NCBI RefSeq assembly: GCF_000219625.1
Contig: NC_018218.1
Coordinates: 5,084,001 to 5,148,000, forward strand
Origin: Zymoseptoria tritici IPO323
Lineage: Eukaryota; Ascomycota; Dothideomycetes; Mycosphaerellales; Mycosphaerellaceae
Reading direction: 5' to 3'
Length of the DNA stretch: 64,000 nucleotides
Part shown: positions 9,058 through 19,195 of the stretch, one piece after another
Numbering within the stretch: the stretch's first letter is position 1
Layout of the letters: each line of letters opens with the position of its first letter
Program-made: the position numbers and the translations under genes
The notes under the pieces: model-generated
Databases searched by the model: none
What the model was told of the DNA's origin: nothing
The model's input: the letters and a program-made list of their open reading frames with translations, nothing else

Positions 9058-10929
9058 TCAACTGCCTACGATCTCCTCTCCATCCTCAATCTTAACGTCC
9101 TGTTTCAACTCCTCCCTCTCCCTCGCCTTCATCCTCAAATACATCGCCATGGCCGCTCCCGCCGCGATCCCACCCAAATGACCCGGATGATCTACCCCCT
9201 TCATCGGCATGAATCTAGCCGAAACCACCTCAGCCGTCGCCGCAAAAGCCAAAAACACCCAAGCCGAAATCGGCACCTCATAGCCCGCGACTTTCACCGT
9301 CCCATTCGGTCGAAGTAAGCAACTTGCGGCTACAACGCCGAAGACTGCGCCGGACGAGCCGAAAATGTAGGAGGCCCAATTCTTGCGCAGGACGTTGGTG
9401 GCTAGACTAGCGTAGCCGCCGACTGTGCCTGAGGCGAGGTAGATTGCTAGGAAGGTGCCCCGGCCAACGTCCTCGTGGAGGAGGAGGCCGAAGAGCCAGA
9501 GTGGGACGAGGTTGACGACCAAGTGGCGGAGAGTGTCGTGGCGGAAACCGGCGCCGAGGATGCTAACTGCCCAGGGGTAGGCTGGGACGATGGTGAGGTA
9601 TTTGCTGTATGTTCGCCATAAAGGTGGGACGCGATTGAGGACGAAGCCAGCTACCAGGACTCCTGTCAGAGCCCAGAGTGTCGCTGCAGATGGTGGAGAG
9701 TCGGGCATGAGCCGAGCAGATTTCGGGGGAGGCGTGTAATTCTCGTGGAGGTAGAAGCAGCCTGCGAGGATCGCAAGCAAGAACAGGAAGGGAGGCACGA
9801 GGCGCCTTGATGTGCTGAGCTCTGGTGCTTTCTCCGTCTTGAGAATCTGTGCGTCCTCTTCGTATTGCTTGACCCATGCTTTCCGCTCGTATGGCTGAAG
9901 CCACGCTTTCTTCGTAGGCTGGTGGATGGCGACACCTTGATCGTCTCTGGCAACGACAAGGTGATTCGCAGTCGGCTGTACGCCAGCGCCAAGCTCAAGC
10001 GGTCCTCTTGTCCTGTGGATAGCCGCAGTCTCCTCGCGAAGTTCGGCGGCCACCTTCTCTGCCTGCTCTCGTTTGGCACGAGCTTCATTCGCCTCTCGCA
10101 CGGTCTGAAACACACTCCTCCCACTCTTTTCCCGTCCATATTCCGTGCCTTGCTTCTCCTCTTCTGCCTCTTCGATGTATTCCTGCTCTTCGCCCGAAGC
10201 TTCCTCCTCTGGCAACGGCTTGTAAATCCCCAGCTTTACCGCACGATCTTGTATCTCCTTCGCCGCCTTCTTCGACTCTTCTTCCGCCCACAGCGCACCC
10301 AAGGCAGCCTCGTCTACATCTGGAATCAGACTGCGGACGTACAACAGTCCTCTCAATGCTTGCGCACGACTGACGCCGCTTTCCCTCGGGAAATCCAGTC
10401 CTGTATCGATCAATGCTCCAGACATTCTTCGCCAGTGCATGACGCTCAGTATATAATTGCCAGTGTCAACGTCCACATCCTCCGCATCGAAGATCTCGTT
10501 GATATCGGCCTGGCTTCGCTCTCCGGCTGGTATCGGCATTCCACCTGCTGGGTCGTAGTCCCGCCATGTCAACTCTTCTTCGCCTGTCGTTCCTGCCAAT
10601 CCTTCTGTATATGCCACGACGGTCGGTGCTGGCTCTAATCTGGACTCATTGGCTGGGTTTGCTGCTTTCGGGGCATTGGAAGGTGTCGCTCGTAGATTTC
10701 GTTTCCGGGCACCGGCGTAAGAAGACGTAGAGAATGCTCTGCCTGTAGACTGCAGGTCTCCATTCAATCCAGCCTTTACCCTCCACTGTTTCGCAGAAGA
10801 CAAAGCTGTCTGCTTGGCGCAGCTCGTCGTCCTCGAATAGCCATTGAACAGATGTAAAAGTGGTTGTGATCGTGTTTGGCGGGCGGCGCACGGCGCTCGG
10901 ACTGCTATCGATGTCCAGACATTGCTCAT
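9058..10929 (-). CDS. PCP1: Mitochondrial rhomboid protease (Pcp1/PARL family)
   Basis: 623 aa, no intron, start at the ATG at 10929. The N-terminus is basic and hydroxylated (MSNVWTSIAVRAP.., later AFSTSS), consistent with a mitochondrial presequence. A long charged, coiled-coil-like linker (about residues 200-330) precedes a polytopic C-terminal domain. The rhomboid serine motif GSSG lies at about 524-527 and the catalytic His in DHPGHLGG at about 584; the WR and HLVVN segments of the fold are also present. In yeast, Pcp1 cleaves cytochrome c peroxidase and Mgm1 in the inner membrane; the same role is inferred here. The linker is longer than in yeast. Divergent from the Tma17-like gene. Confidence 0.9.
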   Translation of the reverse strand: MSNVWTSIAVRAPCAARQTRSQPLLHLFNGYSRTTSCAKQTALSSAKQWRVKAGLNGDLQSTGRAFSTSSYAGARKRNLRATPSNAPKAANPANESRLEPAPTVVAYTEGLAGTTGEEELTWRDYDPAGGMPIPAGERSQADINEIFDAEDVDVDTGNYILSVMHWRRMSGALIDTGLDFPRESGVSRAQALRGLLYVRSLIPDVDEAALGALWAEEESKKAAKEIQDRAVKLGIYKPLPEEEASGEEQEYIEEAEEEKQGTEYGREKSGRSVFQTVREANEARAKREQAEKVAAELREETAAIHRTRGPLELGAGVQPTANHLVVARDDQGVAIHQPTKKAWLQPYERKAWVKQYEEDAQILKTEKAPELSTSRRLVPPFLFLLAILAGCFYLHENYTPPPKSARLMPDSPPSAATLWALTGVLVAGFVLNRVPPLWRTYSKYLTIVPAYPWAVSILGAGFRHDTLRHLVVNLVPLWLFGLLLHEDVGRGTFLAIYLASGTVGGYASLATNVLRKNWASYIFGSSGAVFGVVAASCLLRPNGTVKVAGYEVPISAWVFLAFAATAEVVSARFMPMKGVDHPGHLGGIAAGAAMAMYLRMKAREREELKQDVKIEDGEEIVGS

Positions 10930-11230
10930 TGCGATACTGAGTCTCGAGCGGGAGACTGGGTGAAAAGGAAGAGATGGGAGGATCAATGCCGTCGCATCGA
11001 TGATGTTTCGACTTTCACTTGAACCTCGCGCCAAGACTGCGGAGCTTCCGGCGTTGTTCGGGGGTGCTCGAGCTCTATCACATGTCAAACCAAACATTGA
11101 GGTCTTTTTGGACAACAGGGACCTTCACTCGAAAGGAAAGTGCAAAGATCTCCACAGAAGCCTGCAGACCCATCACATCTACACCAAATCACCACACAAC
11201 CCGTCCTTCCCGCCCATTTCACCCACCACA
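10930..11230. promoter_or_regulatory. Bidirectional upstream region between PCP1-like and TMA17-like genes
   Basis: Just 301 bp separates the two divergent ATGs, so both promoters and 5' leaders must lie here. No TATA box is visible. The region directly before 11231 is rich in C and A (CCCACCACA), a common fungal leader composition. Confidence 0.5.
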
Positions 11231-11713
11231 ATGCCATCCTCCGAACCAACAACAACCTCAACCCCCATCCCAGCCGACCTCTTCGCCCTCGCCCTCCACG
11301 ACCTCCCCCTCGACAGCGTGCACGCCAAATCCGCCGAACTCCGCAACTCTCTCGCTCACCTCTTGGAGTCGAACATCCAACTGCGCCCTTTCGCGGCCGC
11401 AGGCGACGCCGACTGCGTGGAAGCGATTGCAGAGAACGAGGTCGTGATGAAGCGGTTTGAGGAGAGGATTGCGCTATGTCGGGCGGAGGTGGAGAGGAGG
11501 ATGGGTGGGAGTGGGCATGGGTTGGATGATGATGCGGTGAAGGTGAATGGGGATAAGGTCAATGGGGTTGTAGAGAGTGGGGATGATGAGAGGGCAGCCG
11601 CGGAGGTTCCTGCGCAGAGTGGACGGTTGACGGATGAGGAGTTGAGAAGGAGGTTAGAGGCAAGGATGGTGGAGGACAACGCTGAGGAGGATGATGACGG
11701 CGTGCATCTATGA
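11231..11713 (+). CDS. TMA17: Tma17/Adc17-like proteasome assembly chaperone
   Basis: 160 aa from the ATG at 11231 (context CACAATG). The helical core at about residues 25-85 has LRNSLAHLLESNIQL, then IAENEVVMKRFEERI and an acidic/basic coiled coil. It matches the pattern I know from yeast Tma17, a stress-inducible chaperone that helps pair Rpt6 with Rpt3 in the 19S base. The tail (about 90-160) is acidic, low in complexity and ends DDDGVHL. Identification rests on recognising the short core, so a different small coiled-coil protein remains possible. Confidence 0.65.
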   Translation: MPSSEPTTTSTPIPADLFALALHDLPLDSVHAKSAELRNSLAHLLESNIQLRPFAAAGDADCVEAIAENEVVMKRFEERIALCRAEVERRMGGSGHGLDDDAVKVNGDKVNGVVESGDDERAAAEVPAQSGRLTDEELRRRLEARMVEDNAEEDDDGVHL

Positions 11714-12378
11714 GGCGGATCGAACACGGGACAGACGATGGATGAACCCCAGCTACAGCCTAGCTGCTGGCCAAACGAAAGTCCAGCTCTCAGACTGGCA
11801 CGACGGAGCCCTGGCTATGCTCACGAGGCATCATGCGGCATGAAAGCTCGACAGTCTCCACACGAGTCAGCACCGCACGATCACGCAAAACATTTGCTGC
11901 CCGCGATTATCGCAGTAGCGCTAGGATGGCAGCTTCAAGGCATTCGAGCGAGTGGCATGTCGAATTAGGCAGGCACCTTAGCTGGCCGCGATATCACACG
12001 ATGCAACGACTTCATACGAACATGGAACGATGCAGATGAAGGCGAATGGGAAGCGAACGGGAAGCGCATTAGTACGCTTCAGACTCTAGATGGCTACACG
12101 CATAGTGGTATGAGGACGGTTCAGAGGTTGAATCTGGTGGTAGCCGCAGGTCCTGCTTCTTCACGTCTTAGGCTCTCGTTTCTGCCAGGTCTGTACCATC
12201 TGAGCTGCCCTATAGCTAAGCGGCGTGGCTGATCGTCTACATGCTCAGCCGTAGACGCCGACTACTGTGGTTTCGATGGTAGCCCTTCACCCGCTCTCCT
12301 CATCGCCGCGCATCGTCGAGACAGCGCCGGCTGGTGTCTTACCTCGACTGAGATCGTGCTCAAACTTCTTTCTCTCCA
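11714..12378. other. Convergent intergenic region
   Basis: Lies between the 3' ends of the Tma17-like gene (plus) and verprolin (minus). Short ORFs present here do not resemble proteins. No repeat is seen. Confidence 0.5.
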
Positions 12379-14081
12379 TCAACTCAAACTCCTCAAATCC
12401 AACGGCACCGAACTCCCCCTCCCAGCTCGATACCTTTTCGGCGCGCCCGAAAATTCCCTCGGCTTAGGCAACTGGTTGTCGCCCTGGAACTTCCACCTTG
12501 AATCCTGCACCACGAACCTCGAACCTACCGAAGTCCTCGCCGCCGAACCTGGAAGTGATGACACGCCAGCACTGTCTGCTCGACTCCTCCCATTCGTCAA
12601 AGTATAGCTCGATGCATCGCCCATCATACTGTTGAGGCGAGAGTTCGGAGCGCTGCCGCCGGAGCTGGAATGTGGAATGCCGTTGCTTGTGGATGCGCTA
12701 TTCCGGGATACGGGTGGCGGAGGAGGAGGAAGAGTGGCTGTACGGCTTGCGGGCGGCGGAGGAGGCGGAGGCGGTGCGCCATGGCTGGTCGCTGGCCGTG
12801 CTGGAGCAGTGGAGGGCGGAGGTGGAGGTCGAGAGAGATTGAGACTGGATTGTGCTGGACCTGGAGGTGGAGGTGGTGGAGGAGCTGCTGGCGTGGGAGA
12901 GCGGTTCTGACCAAATGCATTGCGGGCTGCGAGAGCGGCTAGATTTGGTTCTTTGTTGGGACCCGATGGTGGAGGCAAAGGAGGTGCTGGTGGCGGACCA
13001 TTCTTGTCGTGTCGGTAGGGATCGTATTCGTCATCATCGTCGTTCACACTGCTTATTCGTGATTGGAGGGGTGATGGAGCGGGTGGTGCGCCAGGAGGTG
13101 AGGGTGCAGGTCGGGATAGCGGCGCAGGCGGAGGTTTTGGTGCCGTGCCAGGTAATGGTGGAGGAGGCGGTGCTGAAGGTGGTGCGGCGCCTGACGGTCG
13201 TGGAGGAGGCGTTGAAGGAGGAATCAGGCTGACAACAGAAGGGGATGACATGCCTGAAGGTTTTCGACCTGTCGGAGGAGGCATGGGAGGCTTCTTGCCA
13301 ATCGGAGGTGGAGGCTTTGGCTTCGAGCTTATCCCTTGTAATGTTGAGTGGGAGGATGATGGTCGTAGGTTATTCCTCAATGCTGCGATGGATGGAGCTG
13401 CGGGTGCGGCTGAAGGAGGTAGAGGTGGAGGTGCAGCCCCAGGTCGCGGCGGAGGACCGCCATTGGGTCTTGAAGGTGTTGCAGGAGGACTCGGCGCCGC
13501 GGGTGTGTTGCGAGAATTCGTCTCGGGATCCGAATCGTACATGTTGACACCTCCCGCGCTCTTCTTCAATTTTGGCATTCCTCCGGCGAATAATCCGCCC
13601 AATTGTGGTGCTGCCTCCATTCCATTTGAAGATGAGCCTGTTGGAGGAAGATCGCTGTTGCTCCTAGCTCTGTTCGCTCCTCCTCCTGACGGTCTCAATC
13701 CTCCTGGTATCGGTGGTGCTCCGGCCGCTGGTGGGCCTCCCGAGTCCTTTCCCTTGTCGATGATCGGTGCTGATCGATCGTTGACTTGTGTGACTTTCTT
13801 TAGCCGTGCTCCTGATTGAATGTCGCCCAATAGTGCGCCCTGTTATCACGTTTCGTCAGAACTACTCTTCTCTGCTTGTTGCCAGCCTATCGTTCAACGT
13901 ACTCGTCCTTTCGCGACGTTCGTAGGCGGTCGTGCAGGAACATTGCCGGGCGGTGGGGGTGGTGGAGGCGGTGGACCTGGTCCGATCAGTGTGTGCCTTC
14001 TGTGCATTGTCAGGAAGATCTCATACCTCCAAAACCTGCTGGCGGCGGCGGAGGCGGAGGAGGAGGTGGTGGTGCAGGCAT
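12379..14081 (-). CDS. VRP1: Verprolin (WIP homologue), actin-binding proline-rich protein
   Basis: Three exons are inferred: 14027-14081, 13903-13976 and 12379-13839, giving 529 aa. Introns at 13977-14026 and 13840-13902 have GTATGA and GTACGT donors. Exon 1 encodes MPA followed by a Pro run and AGFG. Exon 2 adds a second Pro run. The start of exon 3 completes the WH2 actin-binding segment (ALLGDIQSGARLKKV followed by VNDRSAP), which is split from the Pro-rich start by the second intron. The body is rich in Pro blocks that bind SH3 and profilin partners. The C-terminus (RWKFQGDNQLPKPREF.. ending GRGSSVPLDL) is the WASP-binding end. The protein acts in actin-patch assembly and endocytosis. 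Large glycine-rich ORFs on the plus strand are mirror images of the Pro codons. Confidence 0.93.
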
Positions 14082-14433
14082 TCTGGAGCCTGTCCCGTTG
14101 TGCTGCCCTGCTGTACTTGTGCGACTCTTCCGCTCCGTGGGTGTCGGGTGACGCGGAGATCGTGGAATTCACAGTAAGCGTTCGTTTACATGTGACGAAG
14201 TAGGAGAGAAGGCGTTCGAGGAGATATCGTGGAGGTTTTGTGGTATTGATCAAAAGTACGAATGCGCTTCAATCGAAGGATGATGTCGTCCGGGCCTCAA
14301 GGTTGTCCAGCTCGCCTCAGCCACGCGTTCGGATCGTCAGCCACATTTGCATCCGACGAAGAGCCAGACGATTTGAACTTCACATTCACTGACACCAACA
14401 TCCTCCCTCACATCTCGCACAACCTCGAGCGTC
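14082..14433. promoter_or_regulatory. Divergent upstream region, VRP1-like / mitochondrial protein gene
   Basis: 352 bp between the verprolin ATG (14081, minus) and the next ATG (14434, plus). No specific element was recognised. Confidence 0.45.
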
Positions 14434-15702
14434 ATGGAGCTCCGACGAGTTACTGTCTGCCAGGACTGTCTGTCAATCCTGCGACAACCTCGATACACCG
14501 CCCGCATCTTCTCCGCGACAACCCAATGGACTGCGACGAGAAATTCGGTGACCAGTACCAACAAGAGACGAACGCAGTACAGCCCACAACATGCACGGCT
14601 CCTGCAGATACGTCGGGTGGCGACAGAGATATACACCACGCCGAAATCAACACCAGCGGCACGGCGTGGCACTCGCGATCTCCAGTCCATGCACGCCCGT
14701 GTTCAAGAGCTGTGTTCATCAGTGTTGAAACCCGAAGATGGACAGCTGCCGTCGGAACAGCGTGTGCTCTACGTTCTCGAGCAGCTGGAATCACTCGTAA
14801 GAGCTGCACTCGACGATCATGTAGCAGGAGGAATCGAGAGCCCCAAAGTCTCCCCATCTGCTCAGCAACAACAAACCGCTGCCTCTGCTCTCCTAGGCAG
14901 CGTCAATACCCGCCAGTCTCCAGCGTCCATGACCCGCGTCTCGCTTCTCACCCATATCAGTGCTCGTGCTGAAGAGATTGCCCGCGATCCGAGTGTGTTC
15001 CTTACAGCAGCGATTCTCAAAGCCTATGTTGAGCTCCAATCTCTCCTCCATCAACCGTCCTCATTCCCGGATATCTTCAACCTCTACGCCAATAAACCCA
15101 TCCCATCATTATCCAACGGCAACCTCGCATTCTCTCCTTCCTCTCCCAACAAAGTCTCGGCCGCAATCGACCCCAACACAGCCAACCTCGCCCTGGCATC
15201 CGCCACCTCTGCCCACGACCTCGGCCTCGCCATCGACATCATAACCACAAGCTTCTGCACAAAAGCTTTCAAACGCGCTAAATTCCTCCGCCGCGCCGCC
15301 TTGCCGATGTTTGGCCTCGGCATCGCCCCAATTGCAGCCTACAGTCTCTCCAATTCCTATTCCAACTGGCAACAAACCATGGACGCGCAAATGGCAACGC
15401 ATATCGCGTTCGCGGGGATCATGACGTATGTCAGTGCGGTGAGCATGGTGGGCTATGTGGCGGTCACGACGGCAAACGACCAGATGGATCGGGTGACGTG
15501 GGCTCAGGGCGTGCCGCTTTGGGAGAGATGGGTGCGGGAGGAGGAGAGGGCGGCGATCGATAGTGTGGCGCAGGCTTGGGGGTTTACGGAGGCGGAGAAG
15601 AGGGGTGATGAGGAGGGAGAGGAGTGGGATGCGTTGCGGGAGTGGGTGGGTGTCAGGGGTATGGTGTTGGACAAGGTCAGTTTGATGGAGGGGATGGAGT
15701 GA
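14434..15702 (+). CDS. Conserved mitochondrial membrane protein of unknown function
   Basis: 422 aa, no intron. The N-terminus is rich in Arg and Ser/Thr and lacks acidic residues for the first 60 positions, which fits a mitochondrial presequence. Two hydrophobic segments, near residues 290-313 (ALPMFGLGIAPIAAYSL) and 325-350 (IAFAGIMTYVSAVSMVGYV), would span a membrane. The C-terminus is conserved in style (PLWERWVREEERAAID, then REWVGVRGMVLDK). I believe similar proteins occur across Pezizomycotina as hypothetical proteins, but I cannot name a function. Divergent from verprolin. Confidence 0.8.
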   Translation: MELRRVTVCQDCLSILRQPRYTARIFSATTQWTATRNSVTSTNKRRTQYSPQHARLLQIRRVATEIYTTPKSTPAARRGTRDLQSMHARVQELCSSVLKPEDGQLPSEQRVLYVLEQLESLVRAALDDHVAGGIESPKVSPSAQQQQTAASALLGSVNTRQSPASMTRVSLLTHISARAEEIARDPSVFLTAAILKAYVELQSLLHQPSSFPDIFNLYANKPIPSLSNGNLAFSPSSPNKVSAAIDPNTANLALASATSAHDLGLAIDIITTSFCTKAFKRAKFLRRAALPMFGLGIAPIAAYSLSNSYSNWQQTMDAQMATHIAFAGIMTYVSAVSMVGYVAVTTANDQMDRVTWAQGVPLWERWVREEERAAIDSVAQAWGFTEAEKRGDEEGEEWDALREWVGVRGMVLDKVSLMEGME

Positions 15703-15795
15703 TTGAGGGAGGGAGAGCGAAGAGATCGAATGGATTGTATCGTCGTAAATACCCAAATGCAGGAGCGTTGCACACCCGACTGCTGTGAGAGCAGC

Positions 15796-16100
15796 ATGTC
15801 CAAAGGTAAGTCTGTACCCTTTTCCCATTCGTCTGTCTAGCATCGGTTCTCCTTATTCGACCTCGCCTGAACGAGGAATCTCTTTCGCCGCATGTGGCAC
15901 CGCAAGAGGCGAAGTACTGGCACAACAAGACTCAGTCCTGGAAAGTTCTCTTCGGCGAAGGTGAGTTGGCTCATTTCTGCTGCTGCCCGTGCAACACTGA
16001 GCGAGGCTCTATCGAGCGTCAGGGCGCGGAGTCACATGCACTTGTCTCACTTTCCGCTCCCGCTCCGTGCAGACGCCAAGCATGTCGTTTGTCGTCGCCG
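15796..16100 (+). CDS. Candidate small gene with a 10-nt first exon (3' end uncertain)
   Basis: An ATG at 15796 is followed after 10 nt by GTAAGT. A short intron (15806-15840, 35 nt) would join it to a clean frame (15841-15960) containing LIRPRLNEESL and KYWHNKTQSWKVLFGE, which look like real protein. A GTGAGT donor follows at 15961, with an acceptor near 16072 (CGTGCAG). Beyond that I cannot decide the frame; one choice gives DAKHVVCRRRRTK. The 35-nt intron is shorter than usual for fungi, so the true start may lie elsewhere. No family recognised. The end given is only the region where I still see coding character. Confidence 0.35.
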
Positions 16101-16449
16101 GCGCACCAAGATCAAAACTTTTCCGCTTTATCAGCTTTCGACTTGCTTTCCATCAACATCACAACTCTCTCTCTCCTCTCTCCTTGTTCGGCACCACCAC
16201 GACTATCGACACGACAACACAACAATCATCGACGACAGAAAGCTACCAGAGGTCTCGCACACATGTGCGAGGCAAGACATACTGACACCACATCACAGAT
16301 CTATCTCCCTTCAACAAGCAGCACCTGTCAAGAACCACCGCTTCACGCGCGGTCGCTGCCACTTCCTACTCTCTCTCCACGCAGAGCACAGCTGTCACAA
16401 GACCTTCAACAAGTCGGCACACAGCCTGACCAGCTCAATCGCCACATGG

Positions 16450-17130
16450 GCAGCAAGAACCTCATCGGACGTTCACCGCTCGAGACAACTTCATCACCGG
16501 CACTTCGAAGCCATGTTGACAGCCGTCTTCGACTTCCCGATGAGATGGTCCTGCTCCGGCGGCTCTTCACCTCCACGCGACAACGGCGACACAGACCGCA
16601 CGTCGAGATCAAGACGTAGCGGCTGCCTCCGCCTTACCCGCCGTCTGCTTTCAGCGGCGTGGCCCTTCGAAAATCTGCCCAACTTCGAGACGCAGCGACA
16701 ATGCCACTCGCTTCGCGCGCTGCTCTGACTCGAGTCCTTTACCGCCATATCATCACCATTGCGCGCTGCCTGGCCGCTATCAAAACATCACCGCATTGCG
16801 GAAACAACCAAACTCTCAACTCCGAGACGCAGCGGTAACGCAGCTCCAGCTCGAGGTTCATTGCCGCCATGAGAACATCCCGCATTGACGGGCAAAACAC
16901 AACCCTCAAAGTCGACACGCAGCGTCATCTCCCACACGCCTCACGCGCTGCTGTGGCTCGAGTTCTTTACCACCATATCACCACCAGCTGGCCTCGCACT
17001 AGCAATTTTCTTACAATCTTGTCAACAGCACATTGAGACGCAGCGACCACTTCACTCGCGCGGCTCCAGCTCAAGCTCTTCTTCGGGACATCACCACCAC
17101 TCTGCAACACTGCCCTCGCCACAATGAAGC
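16450..17130. repeat. Degenerate tandem repeat block 1 (GACGCAGCG units)
   Basis: The word GACGCAGCG or GACACGCAGCG recurs near 16691, 16833, 16917 and 17036, followed each time by CACTCGCGCG-like text. The longer segment CTCGAGTCCTTTACCGCCAT near 16730 returns as CTCGAGTTCTTTACCACCAT near 16957. Spacing is irregular (84-142 bp), so this is an old decayed array. Confidence 0.6.
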
Positions 17131-17199
17131 TCCAGCACTGTGACCCAATCGACATCAAGCAGACTTTCTCTCCTGCTCATGCACTGCTCGACACTGGCT

Positions 17200-17800
17200 T
17201 CATACGCTACGGCGTACACTGTTCCCACCCCATCTTGGGTGCTGACTCTACTCTCCCATGCATCATCTGGTGTTAAACATATCTCAATGTCACATGCGAC
17301 ATTCTATGGATTCTGGATTCGGACGTTCCTCGTTCAAGACGAATCACTGGCCTTCGTGTGCTACGCGATACTCGTTTTCGACTTCCCGTTTCCTTCTATG
17401 GAAACGATCCCGACATCAACACTCGACGCTACGGCGTACATAATCCCACGCCCCTTGGGTGCGAGACTCATCAGTCGTTCCGGCGCTTCATTGACCACTC
17501 TGGATGCTCACCGTTCAAGACGAATGAGCAGAATAACGGTGCCACACCAATTCGCCAATTCGCCTTCGACTTCCCGCTGAGATCCTTGACCACAGCTCGA
17601 CCATGAGTAAAAGACGCTACGGCGCACTGTCCCGCCCCCTTGGGCGTGGTGGCTTGATAACTGCACCTCCTGTCAAGACCACAGCAAGACTGTCCGCAAC
17701 ACTTCTTGGATTTCCGGATGACAACCGTTCAAGACGAGTCGGCGGCGCACACTGCCACGACACTCTTCGTCTTCGACTTCCCTCAAACCAAATTTGGAAG
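17200..17800. repeat. Degenerate tandem repeat block 2 (about 185-215 bp period)
   Basis: Three related units can be aligned by eye. GCTACGGCG followed by CCC..CTTGGG appears near 17208, 17426 and 17613. CGTTCAAGACGA appears near 17330, 17512 and 17729. TTCGACTTCCC appears near 17378, 17566 and 17772 (and once earlier near 16529). The order of these words is the same in each unit. Confidence 0.65.
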
Positions 17801-18209
17801 CCCTCGACAATGATCTTGTGCCACGGTAATACCCTACCATTGCAGCCATTGTGTTGCGTTTTTGTCACCACAACAGCCTTGCGTTGTTTTATTTCACACA
17901 AGAGCCCCCGGGTTGCGACTTTCCGCATATCCTTGCCCAATCCCCGACAATGCGATCACGCACACATCGCTCTGGACTTTGCTCCATGCCGGAAGCCAGC
18001 ATGAAGATTCTGCGAATCTCATCATTGCATGCCATCGGACCTTTCGAGCCAATCTCCAACAATGGCAACATACTCACTTACCGCACTACCCTTTGACGAG
18101 CGGTTCGCCATGAGTTTCGACTCTGTCGTATGCATACGACACTCGGGCTTCAGCCCATAGTCGGTTGTGGCCCTTTCGAACCACCTTGTTCCATTGAGAC
18201 AACACGACG

Positions 18210-18850
18210 CCCGCCCTTCCGCTTGATAGGCGGCCTATCGATGCAGAACCACACCTCGGTGTACCCCTGATCCGGTGGCTTACCGCCGTTTCGTCTTTGG
18301 AATCCACGTCTCTCAACAAGACAAGGCACAAACTGCTCCGACGCTTGACGAGCAGCCAGTTGATGAGGACACACACCTCGGTGTGCCCCTGATTGGGACA
18401 CTTACGTCCCTTTCGTCTCTGAAAAACTCTCGTCTCTCAACAGGACGAAACCCTCATTGCTTTTGGGCCTCACAACCCGCCATCGATGAGTGGACACACT
18501 TCGGTGTATCCCAGGTTGCGATCCTGAGATGGTCGTGCCTTCTTCGAGTATTTCGTCTCATCGGGACCGCACATTCACCGCTCCTACACTTGACGAGCGA
18601 CCCAACGATACAGACAGACTTCGGTGTACTCTAGGTTGCGATCCTCAGCTGGTCGTGCCTTCTTTGAATATCCTACTATGCACAATGGCCCTTTTGCTTG
18701 ACAGCGAGCCGGCGAGGAAGACACAGGCTTCCTTGCACCCTCGGGTTGGGCCCATTGCGGGACCTTCCCTTTCTCAAACTCACGCCTCATCAAGACCAAG
18801 CTCCCATCGCTCTGACGCTTGACGGACGACCCAATGATGAAGACCTATAC
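18210..18850. repeat. Degenerate tandem repeat block 3 (about 120-bp period)
   Basis: Five or six units start with a CTTGACGAGC-like word (near 18222, 18344, 18470, 18590, 18695 and 18817). They continue with ACACCTCGGTGT or ACTTCGGTGT and a GGTTGCGATCCT or CCCCTGAT word. Spacing is about 105-126 bp. Units are clearly related but strongly diverged. Confidence 0.7.
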
Positions 18851-18939
18851 ACACTTCAAGCCTCCACAGGACCACATATTCGTCACTTTGCCACCCGATC
18901 AGCTTTGCGAAGACAACATCCTGGTTCTGTCATGGACAT

Positions 18940-19195
18940 TTCGAGGCAGTTCCGTTTAGGTGCTCCTCCATTTCCTCTCTTGCGAGCTGCCCATCGCTCA
19001 ACTTCGAGACGGTACTGTTCAAGTGCCTCTCTATTACCTCTCCATCAACGTCGCTTCAGCGCAACCATTCGGGACAGTGTCCGTTAGATGCTTCCCTATT
19101 CTTCTCTATTTGGAACGCTTGCGGCGCTTGACAACTCGGGACCGTGGCGTTTAGTTGCTTCCCTATTTTTCTCTTTCCCGGATCGCAAGGTATGT
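18940..19195. repeat. Degenerate tandem repeat block 4 (about 65-bp period)
   Basis: Four units begin near 18946, 19011, 19074 and 19140 with words such as CAGTTCCGTTTAGGTGC, ACAGTGTCCGTTAGATGC and ACCGTGGCGTTTAGTTGC. Each is followed by CCTCCCTATT-like text. Confidence 0.6.

Noticed and set aside
13145..13819. Glycine-rich ORF of 224 aa on the plus strand
   Set aside because: It is the antisense reading of proline codons in verprolin, which has conserved WH2 and C-terminal motifs.
15892..16728. 278-aa Ser/Arg/His-rich ORF in the gene-poor stretch
   Set aside because: Composition follows the C/T-rich repeat DNA. Only the first part may be coding, in a different exon model.
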